Shown: in pieces, positions 18,764 to 25,207 of the stretch
Layout: each line of letters starts with the position of its first letter
Position numbering within the stretch: position 1 is the stretch's first letter
Assembly: GCA_964388485.1 (NCBI GenBank)
Contig: CAYMAS010000005.1
Span: forward strand, 62,001-126,000
Length of the DNA stretch: 64,000 nucleotides
Reading direction: 5' to 3'
Source of the DNA: JBCDKH01 sp964388485
GTDB lineage: Bacteria; Planctomycetota; Phycisphaerae; Tepidisphaerales; Tepidisphaeraceae
The notes under the pieces: generated by a model
What the model saw: only the letters and a program-made list of their open reading frames with translations
Database searches by the model: none
Told to the model about the DNA's origin: nothing
Position numbers and translations under genes: made by a program

Positions 18764-19372
18764 CTAGTAGCTACGGAGCAGGCCGATCACCACGCCCTGA
18801 ACGCGAACCGCGTCGGCGGGGACGATCTTGGGCTCCATCGTGTGGTTCGCCGGCTGGAGGCGGACGTCGCGGCCTTCCTTGTAGAAACGCTTCAGCGTCG
18901 CTTCGCCGCTGTCGAGGAGGGCGACAACCTGTTCGCCGTTGCGGCAGGAGTCGCGACGCTCGACCACAACGTAGTCGCCGTCGCAGAGGTGGTCCTCGAT
19001 CATGCTTTCGCCGCGGACCTTGAGGACGAAGACGCCGTTCGGGCGGCTGTAGAGCTGTTCGAGGTCGAGTTCCTCGCGGTTCTCCACGGCTTCGATGGGC
19101 GAGCCGGCGGCAATGGAGCCGACGAGCGGCAGCTTGCTGGCCCGCTCCTCGTCCGGGAGCGGGACGTCGGCAGTGATGGTGAGCGAACGAGCCTTGTGCT
19201 TGTCACGGCTGAGCAGGCCCTTCTTCTCGAGGGCACCGACATGCTCGAAGATCGTCACCTTGCTGGTGCCGAGCTGGTCAGCCAGCTCCTGCATGGTCGG
19301 CGCGACGCCGTTGAGGTAGCGGTAGTCGCGGATGGCAACGAGGACGTCGAGCTGGCGGGGCGTGATGTTCAT
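18764..19372 (-). CDS. lexA: LexA repressor
   Basis: SOS regulator of 202 residues. The N-terminal winged helix runs from MNITPRQLDVL through TMQELADQLGTSKVTIFEHV (26-45). The C-terminal S24 protease domain has the self-cleavage bond at A89-G90 (SIAAGSPIEA), the catalytic serine S123 in VRGESMIED and lysine K161 in GEATLKRFY. The length is normal. The ATG at 19372 fits the homologous N-terminus exactly; the longer open frame to 19612 runs into rnpB and is ignored. A candidate promoter and an imperfect inverted repeat lie just upstream. The gene is downstream of rnpB on the same strand. Confidence 0.95.
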   Translation of the reverse strand: MNITPRQLDVLVAIRDYRYLNGVAPTMQELADQLGTSKVTIFEHVGALEKKGLLSRDKHKARSLTITADVPLPDEERASKLPLVGSIAAGSPIEAVENREELDLEQLYSRPNGVFVLKVRGESMIEDHLCDGDYVVVERRDSCRNGEQVVALLDSGEATLKRFYKEGRDVRLQPANHTMEPKIVPADAVRVQGVVIGLLRSY

Positions 19373-19416
19373 GAGGGCGGGTTGGGGAAAGAGCGGTTCG
19401 GACCGTGTACAGGTGG

Positions 19417-19446
19417 ACAGTACCCGAACACGGAAGATGCCGTCAA
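19417..19446 (-). promoter_or_regulatory. Candidate lexA promoter with possible operator
   Basis: On the minus strand TTGACG (19446-19441) is followed after 18 nt by TACTGT (19422-19417), a plausible sigma-70 pair. TGTCCACCTGTACA overlaps the -10 and could be an autoregulatory site. It does not match the well-known E. coli or Bacillus LexA boxes, so the operator assignment is speculative. Confidence 0.3.
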
Positions 19447-19508
19447 GTTGGATGCGCCGGAAAAAGAACGCCCGCGAACAAAGTTCGTGGGCGTCGGGGT
19501 GGTTTGAA

Positions 19509-19950
19509 GAAGGCGTCGCCCGTCGTAAGCCGAATTCTGTCCCGCCGAGGCGGTGCGACCATTTCTCTGGGATCGCCGTTGCCGACGACCTCGTCGCGAT
19601 GGGCAAGCCCATCGCTCTAGCGGCCTACCCGCGGGCACACGCGTCGGGCCGACGCGACTGTTGCCAGTGTCCCGCTGTTTGGCCTTGCTGCCGGTGGGGT
19701 TTGCCCTGCCACGTCTGTCACCAGCCGTGCGGTGCGCTCTTACCGCACCTTTTCACCCTTACCTGTTGCCAGGCGGTTTGTTTTCTGTGGCACTTTCCGT
19801 CGATCGTCAGATCGCCTTGCCGTTAGCAAGCACCGTTGCCCACGCGGAGGCAAAGCCTCCACTCGCGGAGGCAAAGCCTCCGCTTCTGCAGTTCGGACTT
19901 TCCTCACGCCGTCACGGTGACGACGCGCGGTCGCTCAGGGCGACGCCTTC
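19509..19950 (-). ncRNA. rnpB: RNase P RNA, bacterial type A
   Basis: Catalytic RNA that matures tRNA 5' ends. On the minus strand the conserved 5' core GAGGAAAGTCCG, the central GCAAACCGCC...CAGGTAAGGGTGAAA, GGTGCGGTAAGAGCGCACCG and GGCAGGGCAAACCCCACC...GCAAGGCCAAA blocks, and the 3' core ACAGAATTCGGCTTA are all present and in order. The ends are set by helix P1: 13 bases at 19938-19950 pair perfectly with 19509-19521, giving 442 nt. The RNA is longer than E. coli rnpB (377 nt). Part of the difference is a tandem pair of identical hairpins (19843-19884) between the first conserved core and the P8/P9 region. It is transcribed away from kdsA and toward lexA. Confidence 0.95.
19843..19884 (-). 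repeat. Tandem 21-nt hairpin repeat inside rnpB
   Basis: Two copies of the 18-base palindromic unit CGCGGAGGCAAAGCCTCC (19843-19860, 19864-19881) at a 21-bp period, separated by ACT. In the RNA each folds as a GGAGGC/GCCTCC hairpin with a short loop. They lie in a part of RNase P RNA that is much shorter in E. coli. Confidence 0.85.
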
Positions 19951-19956
19951 AACATA

Positions 19957-20015
19957 GTAGGGTGGGCTTCAGCCCACCATCTGGACGCACGACGGTGGGC
20001 TGAAGCCCACCCTAC
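19957..20015. repeat. Paired-palindrome (REP/BIME-like) element, copy 1
   Basis: A 59-bp inverted repeat. Its outer arms, GTAGGGTGGGCTTCAGCCCA onward and the complementary end ending CCCTAC, each contain a smaller palindrome (GGTGGGCTTCAGCCCACC), with a 14-nt unique centre. It fills the region between the 5' end of rnpB (19950, minus) and the kdsA start (20024, plus), leaving 6 and 8 nt. A second copy is at 41805-41867. Confidence 0.9.
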
Positions 20016-20023
20016 CTTGGGGC

Positions 20024-20824
20024 GTGCAACGCTTTTGGGATCAGTCGCTGTTCGTCATCGCCGGGCCGTGCGTGATCGAGTCGAAGGACCTGTGCCTGCG
20101 GGTGGGCGAGGCGATGAAGGCGGCGTGTGATGAGGCGCAGGTGCCCTACGTCTTTAAGGCGAGCTTCGACAAGGCGAACCGGTCGAGCGCGGGGAGCTTT
20201 CGTGGGCCGGGGTTGGATGCAGGGCTGCGGATCTTGGAAGAGGTCGGCAGGGAGCTGGGCGTGCCGACGTTGACGGACGTGCACGAGCGCGAGCAGGCGG
20301 GGCCGGCGGGTGAGGTGGTGGATGTCCTGCAGATCCCCGCGTTCCTCGCTCGACAGACGAGCCTGCTGACGGCGTGCGGCGAGACGGGCCGGATCGTCAA
20401 CATCAAGAAGGGCCAGTTCATGGCCCCGGCGGAGATGCAGACAGCCGCGGAGAAGGTCCGACGAACCGGCAACGACAACATCCTGCTCACCGAGCGCGGC
20501 ACCTTCTTCGGCTACGGCCGGCTCGTCAACGACATGAGCGGCATCCGCACGATGGCCCAGACCGGCTGTCCCGTCGTCATCGACGCGACGCACTCGACAC
20601 AAACGCCCGCGAGCCTCGGCGGAGCCAGCGGTGGCGACCCCACGCTGGCCCCGATCCTGGCCCGAAGCGCGGTGGCGGCGGGATGTCGGGGCGTTTTCAT
20701 GGAATGTCATCCCGAGCCGTCAGCGGCCAAAAGCGACGCGGCGAGCATGATGCAGCTCGACGATGCCGCAAAGCTCATCCCCCAACTGGCACAACTGGCC
20801 CGGCTGCGGGATTCATGGGCCTGA
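20024..20824 (+). CDS. kdsA: 3-deoxy-8-phosphooctulonate synthase (Kdo-8-P synthase)
   Basis: Condenses phosphoenolpyruvate with arabinose 5-phosphate to give Kdo-8-phosphate, an early step toward the Kdo of lipopolysaccharide inner core. The 266 residues show the DAHP-synthase-like barrel: FVIAGPCVIES (10-20), the substrate-binding FKASFDKANRSS, DVLQIPAFLARQTSLL, NIKKGQFMAP, GYGRLVNDM, DATHSTQ and FMECHPEP. Presence of kdsA argues for a Gram-negative-type outer membrane. The start is GTG 20024, right behind a paired-palindrome element and with no obvious Shine-Dalgarno apart from a G-rich GGGG. The divergent neighbour is rnpB. Confidence 0.96.
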   Translation: MQRFWDQSLFVIAGPCVIESKDLCLRVGEAMKAACDEAQVPYVFKASFDKANRSSAGSFRGPGLDAGLRILEEVGRELGVPTLTDVHEREQAGPAGEVVDVLQIPAFLARQTSLLTACGETGRIVNIKKGQFMAPAEMQTAAEKVRRTGNDNILLTERGTFFGYGRLVNDMSGIRTMAQTGCPVVIDATHSTQTPASLGGASGGDPTLAPILARSAVAAGCRGVFMECHPEPSAAKSDAASMMQLDDAAKLIPQLAQLARLRDSWA

Positions 20825-20853
20825 GCCATGGGCGTCGACCGTACGATGAAGCA

Positions 20854-21276
20854 ATGCCGATGCGGAATCGAGCGGGAGGCGATGAGCGAAGCCTGCCGCG
20901 GCACAGTCTGACGCTGGAGCTGCTACCCGAGACGTACGCCGTCTGCCGGATGGCCGAGTCGCCCGACGACATCGGCGGGGCGTTCGTGGCGACGATCAAG
21001 AGCGCGACGGAGGCGATGAGCACGACCGTCATCTGTCCTGAAGCCAACGTTCCGGCGGACGTCGAGGCGGACGGCGGGTGGCACGTGATTCGGTTCGTCG
21101 GCGTCTTCGCGTTCGGCGAGGTGGGCGTGTTGGCGAACGTGATCGTCCCGCTCGCCCGGGCTGGCATGCCGGCGTTGACGGTCGGCAGCTTCGAGACGGA
21201 CTACGTGCTCGTGAAGACGACGCGCCCCGACCGGCTTCGGCAGGTGCTCCAAGAAGCCGGACACAGTTTCGCGTGA
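20854..21276 (+). CDS. ACT-domain protein (COG3603-like)
   Basis: About 140 residues. From LTLELLPETYAVCRM onward it follows the COG3603 / ACT_7 pattern: a first ACT-like half with TEAMSTTVICPEANVP, then GWHVIRFVGVFAFGEVGVLANVIVPLARAGMPALTVGSFETDYVLVK, a typical ACT ligand-binding fold. Such proteins are thought to bind amino acids, but their targets are mostly unknown. The start could be ATG 20854 or 20860, or 20815 overlapping the kdsA stop. It lies 29 nt after kdsA on the same strand and is probably co-transcribed. Confidence 0.8.
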   Translation: MPMRNRAGGDERSLPRHSLTLELLPETYAVCRMAESPDDIGGAFVATIKSATEAMSTTVICPEANVPADVEADGGWHVIRFVGVFAFGEVGVLANVIVPLARAGMPALTVGSFETDYVLVKTTRPDRLRQVLQEAGHSFA

Positions 21277-21309
21277 GACTTCTCAGCTTGTCGTGCTACG
21301 AATGTGGCA

Positions 21310-22101
21310 ATGCGACTGCAGATCCCTGCCGAGGCATCCGAACCAGAGATTCCTGCTGCCAGCAGCCTGCCTGCGACGCAGCCGGTGGAGCTCAACGGTC
21401 TCGAGGGAGCACCGCGGGATCCGATCACTCAGACACCCCTGGAAACGCCCGAGAACGCGGTCAGGAACTGGCTGAACTTCTTCGGAAACGAGGATTTGCT
21501 AAAGCTTTGGCTTGAGGTTTGGGTGCAGCGGCTGGTTCTGCTGTTCGTCCTGCTGATCGCCGCCGTCCTCTTGATGCGGCTCGTGCGGCGCATCCTCGAC
21601 AGCTTTCAGAGCCATCGCCGACTGCCCGAGGCGGTCTTGATCCCTATACGCCGAGCCTTGCGGCTGCTGATCGGCATCTTGGCCGCGTTAGTGGCGTTGC
21701 AGATCGTCGGCGTGCCGATGACCAACGTCTTCGCCAGCTTGGGCGCGATCCTCGCACTGGTCGCGATCGGCTTCGTGGCGGTCTGGAGCGTGTTGAGCAA
21801 CATCAGCTGCTCGTTCATGCTGCTGGTCTTCAAGCCGTTCCGCATCGGCGACCAGATCGAACTCGTAGACTCCGCCGCCGGGCCCAACGTGCAGGGGCGG
21901 GTAACAGATCTGACGCTCATGTACGTCGTGCTTCGCGAAGAGCTCGACGATGGCACGGTTCAGATGGTGCAGATTCCGAACAACCTCTTTTTCCAAAAGA
22001 CCATCCGCCGCAAAGGCGGGCGTCGGTCGATTGAGCTGGATGACTACGTCGACAAGCATGGCCTGGCCGGTCGCGAGCAGTCGCCGCCGACGGAGCAGTA
22101 G
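21310..22101 (+). CDS. MscS-family small-conductance mechanosensitive channel
   Basis: Inner-membrane channel that opens on membrane tension to release osmolytes. About 263 residues. A soluble N-terminal 55 residues is followed by a hydrophobic helix (RLVLLFVLLIAAVLLMRLV), a second (RLLIGILAALVALQIVGVPM), and the pore helix with the MscS pattern SLGAILALVAIGFVAVWSVL. The beta domain FKPFRIGDQIEL and a shortened C-terminal part (QIPNNLFFQKTI) complete it. The large vestibule domain of E. coli MscS is truncated, and the protein ends soon after. GTG 21304 is an alternative start two codons upstream. It is convergent with ferredoxin-NADP reductase. Confidence 0.87.
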   Translation: MRLQIPAEASEPEIPAASSLPATQPVELNGLEGAPRDPITQTPLETPENAVRNWLNFFGNEDLLKLWLEVWVQRLVLLFVLLIAAVLLMRLVRRILDSFQSHRRLPEAVLIPIRRALRLLIGILAALVALQIVGVPMTNVFASLGAILALVAIGFVAVWSVLSNISCSFMLLVFKPFRIGDQIELVDSAAGPNVQGRVTDLTLMYVVLREELDDGTVQMVQIPNNLFFQKTIRRKGGRRSIELDDYVDKHGLAGREQSPPTEQ

Positions 22102-22108
22102 CGGACAA

Positions 22109-22954
22109 CTACCAATACTTCTCGAAGTGGACGTTGCCGTCGGGGTTTTCGCGATCCTTGGGCGTGAAGCCGCGGGCGACGAGGTTGTTGGTCACGTCGT
22201 CGATCATCGCCGGATTGCCGCAAAGCAGGACGTGGCACTGCTCGGGCGACAATTCACGGCCGACGATGGACTCGTACGTCCGGCCGTCGAGTGCGACGTT
22301 GACGCGGCCACGCAAGCCGGTCCACCCGCCGGCGGCGTCCTCGGCCTCGCGGCTGCAGGTGGCGACGTAGATGATCGTCTCGTCCGACTCCGCCAATGCC
22401 TCGAGCTCCTGGCGGTATCCCAAATCGGCCGCCAAGCGGGTGCCGTGGATGACGATGAACCGCTCCCACCGGCCGGTCTCGCGATACGTGCGGATCATCG
22501 AGACGAACGGAGCCAACCCCGTGCCCGTCGCGACTGCCACAAGGTCCTTGCCGGCGGGGATCGGATCGAGCACGAACTTGCCCTTGCACTTGGGGGCGAC
22601 GTAGAGCCGGTCGCCGACGCTCATCTCCCAAAGCAACGGCGTGAAGGCTCCGTCGGGCACCTTGGCGACGTAGAACTCGATCGTCTCCGTATTCAGCGGC
22701 GACGAGGCGATCGAGTAGGGCCTCAGGACGAGCTTGGCCAGACCCTTCTTGTCGGCGACGGCGTCGAGATCGACCGGCGGCACCCCGAGCGTCGCGTACT
22801 GGCCGGGCTTGTACGTCGGCACGCCGCCGTCCGGGCGGACGTGGACGATGCAGAGTTCATCAGTAATGTCCTCACGCTCGACGATGGTCGCGTTGAAGAG
22901 GTCGGCCAGTAGCGAAGGCGGAGCGGAGGCAGCGGCAGGAGCAACATCGTTCAT
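22109..22954 (-). CDS. fpr: Ferredoxin/flavodoxin-NADP+ reductase
   Basis: FAD enzyme passing electrons between NADPH and ferredoxin or flavodoxin, used in oxidative-stress and biosynthetic redox reactions. The 281 residues contain YKPGQYATLG, the FAD-binding RPYSIASSP, the NADP-binding VATGTGLAPFVSMI, and the C-terminal CGNPAMIDDV with terminal VHFEKYW. The C-terminal aromatic end is typical of bacterial (subclass I) FPRs. Start ATG 22954. It is divergent from the thioredoxin-fold gene (64 nt between starts), a pairing that makes sense for redox functions. Confidence 0.94.
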   Translation of the reverse strand: MNDVAPAAASAPPSLLADLFNATIVEREDITDELCIVHVRPDGGVPTYKPGQYATLGVPPVDLDAVADKKGLAKLVLRPYSIASSPLNTETIEFYVAKVPDGAFTPLLWEMSVGDRLYVAPKCKGKFVLDPIPAGKDLVAVATGTGLAPFVSMIRTYRETGRWERFIVIHGTRLAADLGYRQELEALAESDETIIYVATCSREAEDAAGGWTGLRGRVNVALDGRTYESIVGRELSPEQCHVLLCGNPAMIDDVTNNLVARGFTPKDRENPDGNVHFEKYW

Positions 22955-23018
22955 GTCGGGCCGGAACTGTTGCGGCCGCCCCTCGTCGGATCAACCCGAT
23001 GCCGCCGTAGCATCCATC

Positions 23019-23579
23019 GTGACGACCTCGGCACCCCTGACGAGCAACCTGGTGGTCCCGGTGCATCAAGCGGACCACCGCATCGGGTGTCTGGTCAATC
23101 CACGAGTCACGCTGGTGGAATACGGCGACTACGAGTGCCCGTCGTGCGTCGCGACGCATCCGCAGGTCGATCAGCTCTTGCAGCAGTTCGGCAACGACGA
23201 GGGCGGCCTGCTCTTCGTTTTCAGGCATTTTCCCCTGACAACCGTCCACCCGACTGCCGGTGTCGCCGCACAGGCCGCCGAAGCCGCGGCCGCACAGGGC
23301 AAGTTCTGGGAGATGCACCGCCTCCTCTATGCCACCCCCGGCGGCGAGCAGCAGGATCACCTCGACCGACTCGCCCTCAAGGCCGGGCTCGAAATGTACC
23401 GCTTCAGCGGCGACCTGACGAGCGGCGTGCATGCGGCGATTATCGCCGAGCACGTCGAAGGCGCCCGCCTCGCCGGCGTCCGCAAAACACCCACCTTCTT
23501 CCTCAACGGCCAACGTCTCGACGCGTCGCACGACGAAGCCTTGCCACAGGTCGAGGCGATGCTCCGGGAGACGAGCTGA
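23019..23579 (+). CDS. DsbA-like thioredoxin-fold protein
   Basis: A 186-residue thioredoxin-fold protein with the active site YECPSC (C40, C43), an FRHFPLTTVHP motif and AAEAAAAQGKFWEMHRLLY in the helical insertion. The cis-proline loop is KTPTFFLNG. This is the pattern of cytoplasmic DsbA/FrnE-type disulphide reductases or of the thioredoxin domain fused to some NhaA antiporters. No signal peptide is visible from GTG 23019, so a cytoplasmic role is likely. Its stop lies in a 23-bp tandem duplication that also carries the ATG of the next gene. Confidence 0.88.
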   Translation: MTTSAPLTSNLVVPVHQADHRIGCLVNPRVTLVEYGDYECPSCVATHPQVDQLLQQFGNDEGGLLFVFRHFPLTTVHPTAGVAAQAAEAAAAQGKFWEMHRLLYATPGGEQQDHLDRLALKAGLEMYRFSGDLTSGVHAAIIAEHVEGARLAGVRKTPTFFLNGQRLDASHDEALPQVEAMLRETS

Positions 23580-23609
23580 TGCCGATCCGGGAGACGAGCT
23601 GATGCCGAT
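23563..23609 (+). repeat. 23-bp tandem duplication at a gene junction
   Basis: Two perfect copies of a 24-base word beginning TCCGGGAGACGAGCTGATG, at a period of 23 bp. Each copy contains a TGATG stop/start overlap, so the junction holds two start codons: ATG 23579, giving only seven codons, and ATG 23602 of the real downstream gene. Confidence 0.9.
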
Positions 23610-23802
23610 CTACCACGTGCCGACGAACCTACGGAAGTTCGACGTCGCCAAGGGCAAAGACGGCTCCTTCGTCGTCTTCAGCCGCGAGGACGAGACGGTG
23701 GTCATTGCGTGTCGTGACGAATCGCAGGCAATCGACGTCGCGGCCAAGTTGCGGAAGCCGGATCGCGAAGAAGCAATTCAGGTGAACCTGCTCGATGAAT
23801 AG
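23602..23802 (+). CDS. Small protein of unknown function
   Basis: A 66-residue protein starting MPIYHVPTNLRKFDVAKGKDG. It has an alternating beta pattern (SFVVFSREDETVVIACRD) followed by one amphipathic helix (ESQAIDVAAKLRK) and an acidic end. It has no signal peptide, no cysteine motif and no family I can name. It follows the DsbA-like gene after a tandem duplication and is probably in the same transcript. The stop codon TAG (23800-23802) overlaps the 3' end of the antisense tRNA-Leu gene. The start at 23602 is favoured because the earlier ATG gives only a seven-residue peptide. Confidence 0.65.
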   Translation: MPIYHVPTNLRKFDVAKGKDGSFVVFSREDETVVIACRDESQAIDVAAKLRKPDREEAIQVNLLDE

Positions 23803-23881
23803 CGACCGTGGGACTCGAACCCACACTCCTTTCGGAACTCGATTTTGAATCGAGCGCGTCTGCCAATTCCGCCAGGCCGCC
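23800..23881 (-). tRNA. tRNA-Leu, anticodon CAA
   Basis: On the minus strand the seven-base acceptor GGCGGCC pairs with GGTCGCT (two G-U pairs). A D-arm with GCGGAATTGGCAGACGC, the anticodon stem CTCGA/TCGAG with loop TTCAAAA (anticodon CAA, reading UUG), a long variable arm (TCCGAAAGGA) and the T-arm GTGGG/CCCAC with TTCGAGT follow. The long variable arm marks it as class II. The 3' CCA is not encoded. Its 3' end overlaps the stop codon of the opposite-strand gene by three bases. Confidence 0.93.
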
Positions 23882-23924
23882 GGCAGGGTGCAGGATAGGC
23901 CAACCCTCGCTAGCGTGACAGCTC

Positions 23925-25067
23925 ATGAAGCGACGCGTCGCGATCCTCGGCTCGACCGGCAGCATCGGCACGCAGACCCTCGACGCCATCGACGCGCTCA
24001 ACCACGACGGCTTCGACTTCGAAGTCGTCGCCATGACCGCCGGCAGCAACCGGGAGCTGCTCGCCGAGCAACAGCAGCGGTGGCCCGAGGCGACGACGGC
24101 CGTCGTGGCGGACGACGGGCCGGAGGTGATGGTCGAGGCGGCGTCGCGAGGGGACGTGGACATTGTCGCCCATGCCGTCGTCGGTGCGGCGGGCTTGGCG
24201 GCATCGTTCGCAGCGGCGGAGGTGGGCAACCGGTTGTGTCTGGCGAACAAGGAGTCGCTCGTCATCGGCGGGTCGCTGTTGATGCAGGCCGTCGAGCGGG
24301 GCGGCGGGCAGATCGTGCCGATCGACTCGGAGCACACCGCGATCTTCCAGGCGATGGCGGCGGGTCGCCGGGACGAAGTCCGCCGGGTTCTACTCACCGC
24401 CAGTGGCGGGCCGTTCCGTGATGCCGCCGAGTGGCCCGCCGAGCGACTGGCGAAGGCGACGAAGGCACAGGCTCTTGACCACCCGACGTGGACCATGGGT
24501 GGCAAGATCACCGTCGATTCTGCCACGCTCTTCAACAAAGGGTTCGAGCTCATCGAAGCCTGCCACCTCTACGACCTGCCGCCGGAGCAGGTGGACGTCG
24601 TCGTGCATCACGAGAGCGTCGTCCATTCGATGGTCGAGTTCATCGACGGCAGCGTCATCGCCCACCTCTCGCCTGTCGACATGCGGCTGCCGATCGCGTA
24701 CGCCCTGACGCACCCACGCCGCGGCCGATGCGGCAGCGGCGTGTGGGACTGGTCGCAGCCGACGACGCTCCATTTCGAGCCGCCGGACGAGGAGCGGTTC
24801 CCTGCGTTGCAGCTGTGTCGCGATGCCGTACGACGCGGCGGCGTGGTGCCGGCCTACCTCAATGCCGCGAACGAGGTGGCGGTGGGGGCGTTCCTGGAGA
24901 ATCAACTGAACTTCGGCGACATCGCCGCCGTCGTCGCCGGGGTGGTCGCGTCGGCTCCCGATGAGCAGCCGGACGGCCTCGCGTCGCTCCTTGAAGCAGA
25001 CGAGGCGGCGAGGGTGGTCGCGAAGAGACGAGTCCGCGAGCCGCGGACCCACGGTCCGCAGGTCTGA
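23925..25067 (+). CDS. dxr: 1-deoxy-D-xylulose 5-phosphate reductoisomerase
   Basis: NADPH enzyme of the non-mevalonate isoprenoid pathway, making 2-C-methyl-D-erythritol 4-phosphate. The 380 residues show the Rossmann GSTGSIG (9-15), LANKESLV, the metal-binding PIDSEHTA, LLTASGGPF, MGGKITVDSATLFNKGFE (split here as MGGKIT and DSATLFNKG), HHESVVHSM, and the C-terminal AYLNAANEVAV. The last 13 codons or so (from about 25029) are encoded by the left arm of a 172-bp inverted-repeat element, so the native C-terminus may have been replaced. Start ATG 23925. Confidence 0.96.
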   Translation: MKRRVAILGSTGSIGTQTLDAIDALNHDGFDFEVVAMTAGSNRELLAEQQQRWPEATTAVVADDGPEVMVEAASRGDVDIVAHAVVGAAGLAASFAAAEVGNRLCLANKESLVIGGSLLMQAVERGGGQIVPIDSEHTAIFQAMAAGRRDEVRRVLLTASGGPFRDAAEWPAERLAKATKAQALDHPTWTMGGKITVDSATLFNKGFELIEACHLYDLPPEQVDVVVHHESVVHSMVEFIDGSVIAHLSPVDMRLPIAYALTHPRRGRCGSGVWDWSQPTTLHFEPPDEERFPALQLCRDAVRRGGVVPAYLNAANEVAVGAFLENQLNFGDIAAVVAGVVASAPDEQPDGLASLLEADEAARVVAKRRVREPRTHGPQV

Positions 25068-25200
25068 CGGGTCAACTTGCTGCAAAGATTTACGCCTTCT
25101 CCGAGTTGTGCTGCGTAATTCGGTCGAGAGAAGTCGAAGCGTCCTTGAGCAAAGTGCATCGTCAGACCGGCGGACCGTGAGTCCGCGGCTCACGGACTCG
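25029..25200. repeat. MITE-like element with 41-bp terminal inverted repeats
   Basis: Bases 25029-25069 and 25160-25200 are inverted repeats of 41 bp differing at about four positions. Each also contains smaller palindromes (GTCCGCG/CGCGGAC and GCGGACC/GGTCCGC). About 90 bp of unique sequence lies between. No ORF is inside, and no clear target-site duplication is seen. The element starts inside the dxr coding frame and ends 7 nt from the leuS stop. Confidence 0.8.
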
Positions 25201-25207
25201 AAAGGCT

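Noticed and set aside
19373..19612. Longer LexA with 80 extra N-terminal residues
   Set aside because: The extension overlaps the rnpB 3' end and has no homology-like content; the ATG at 19372 fits LexA exactly.
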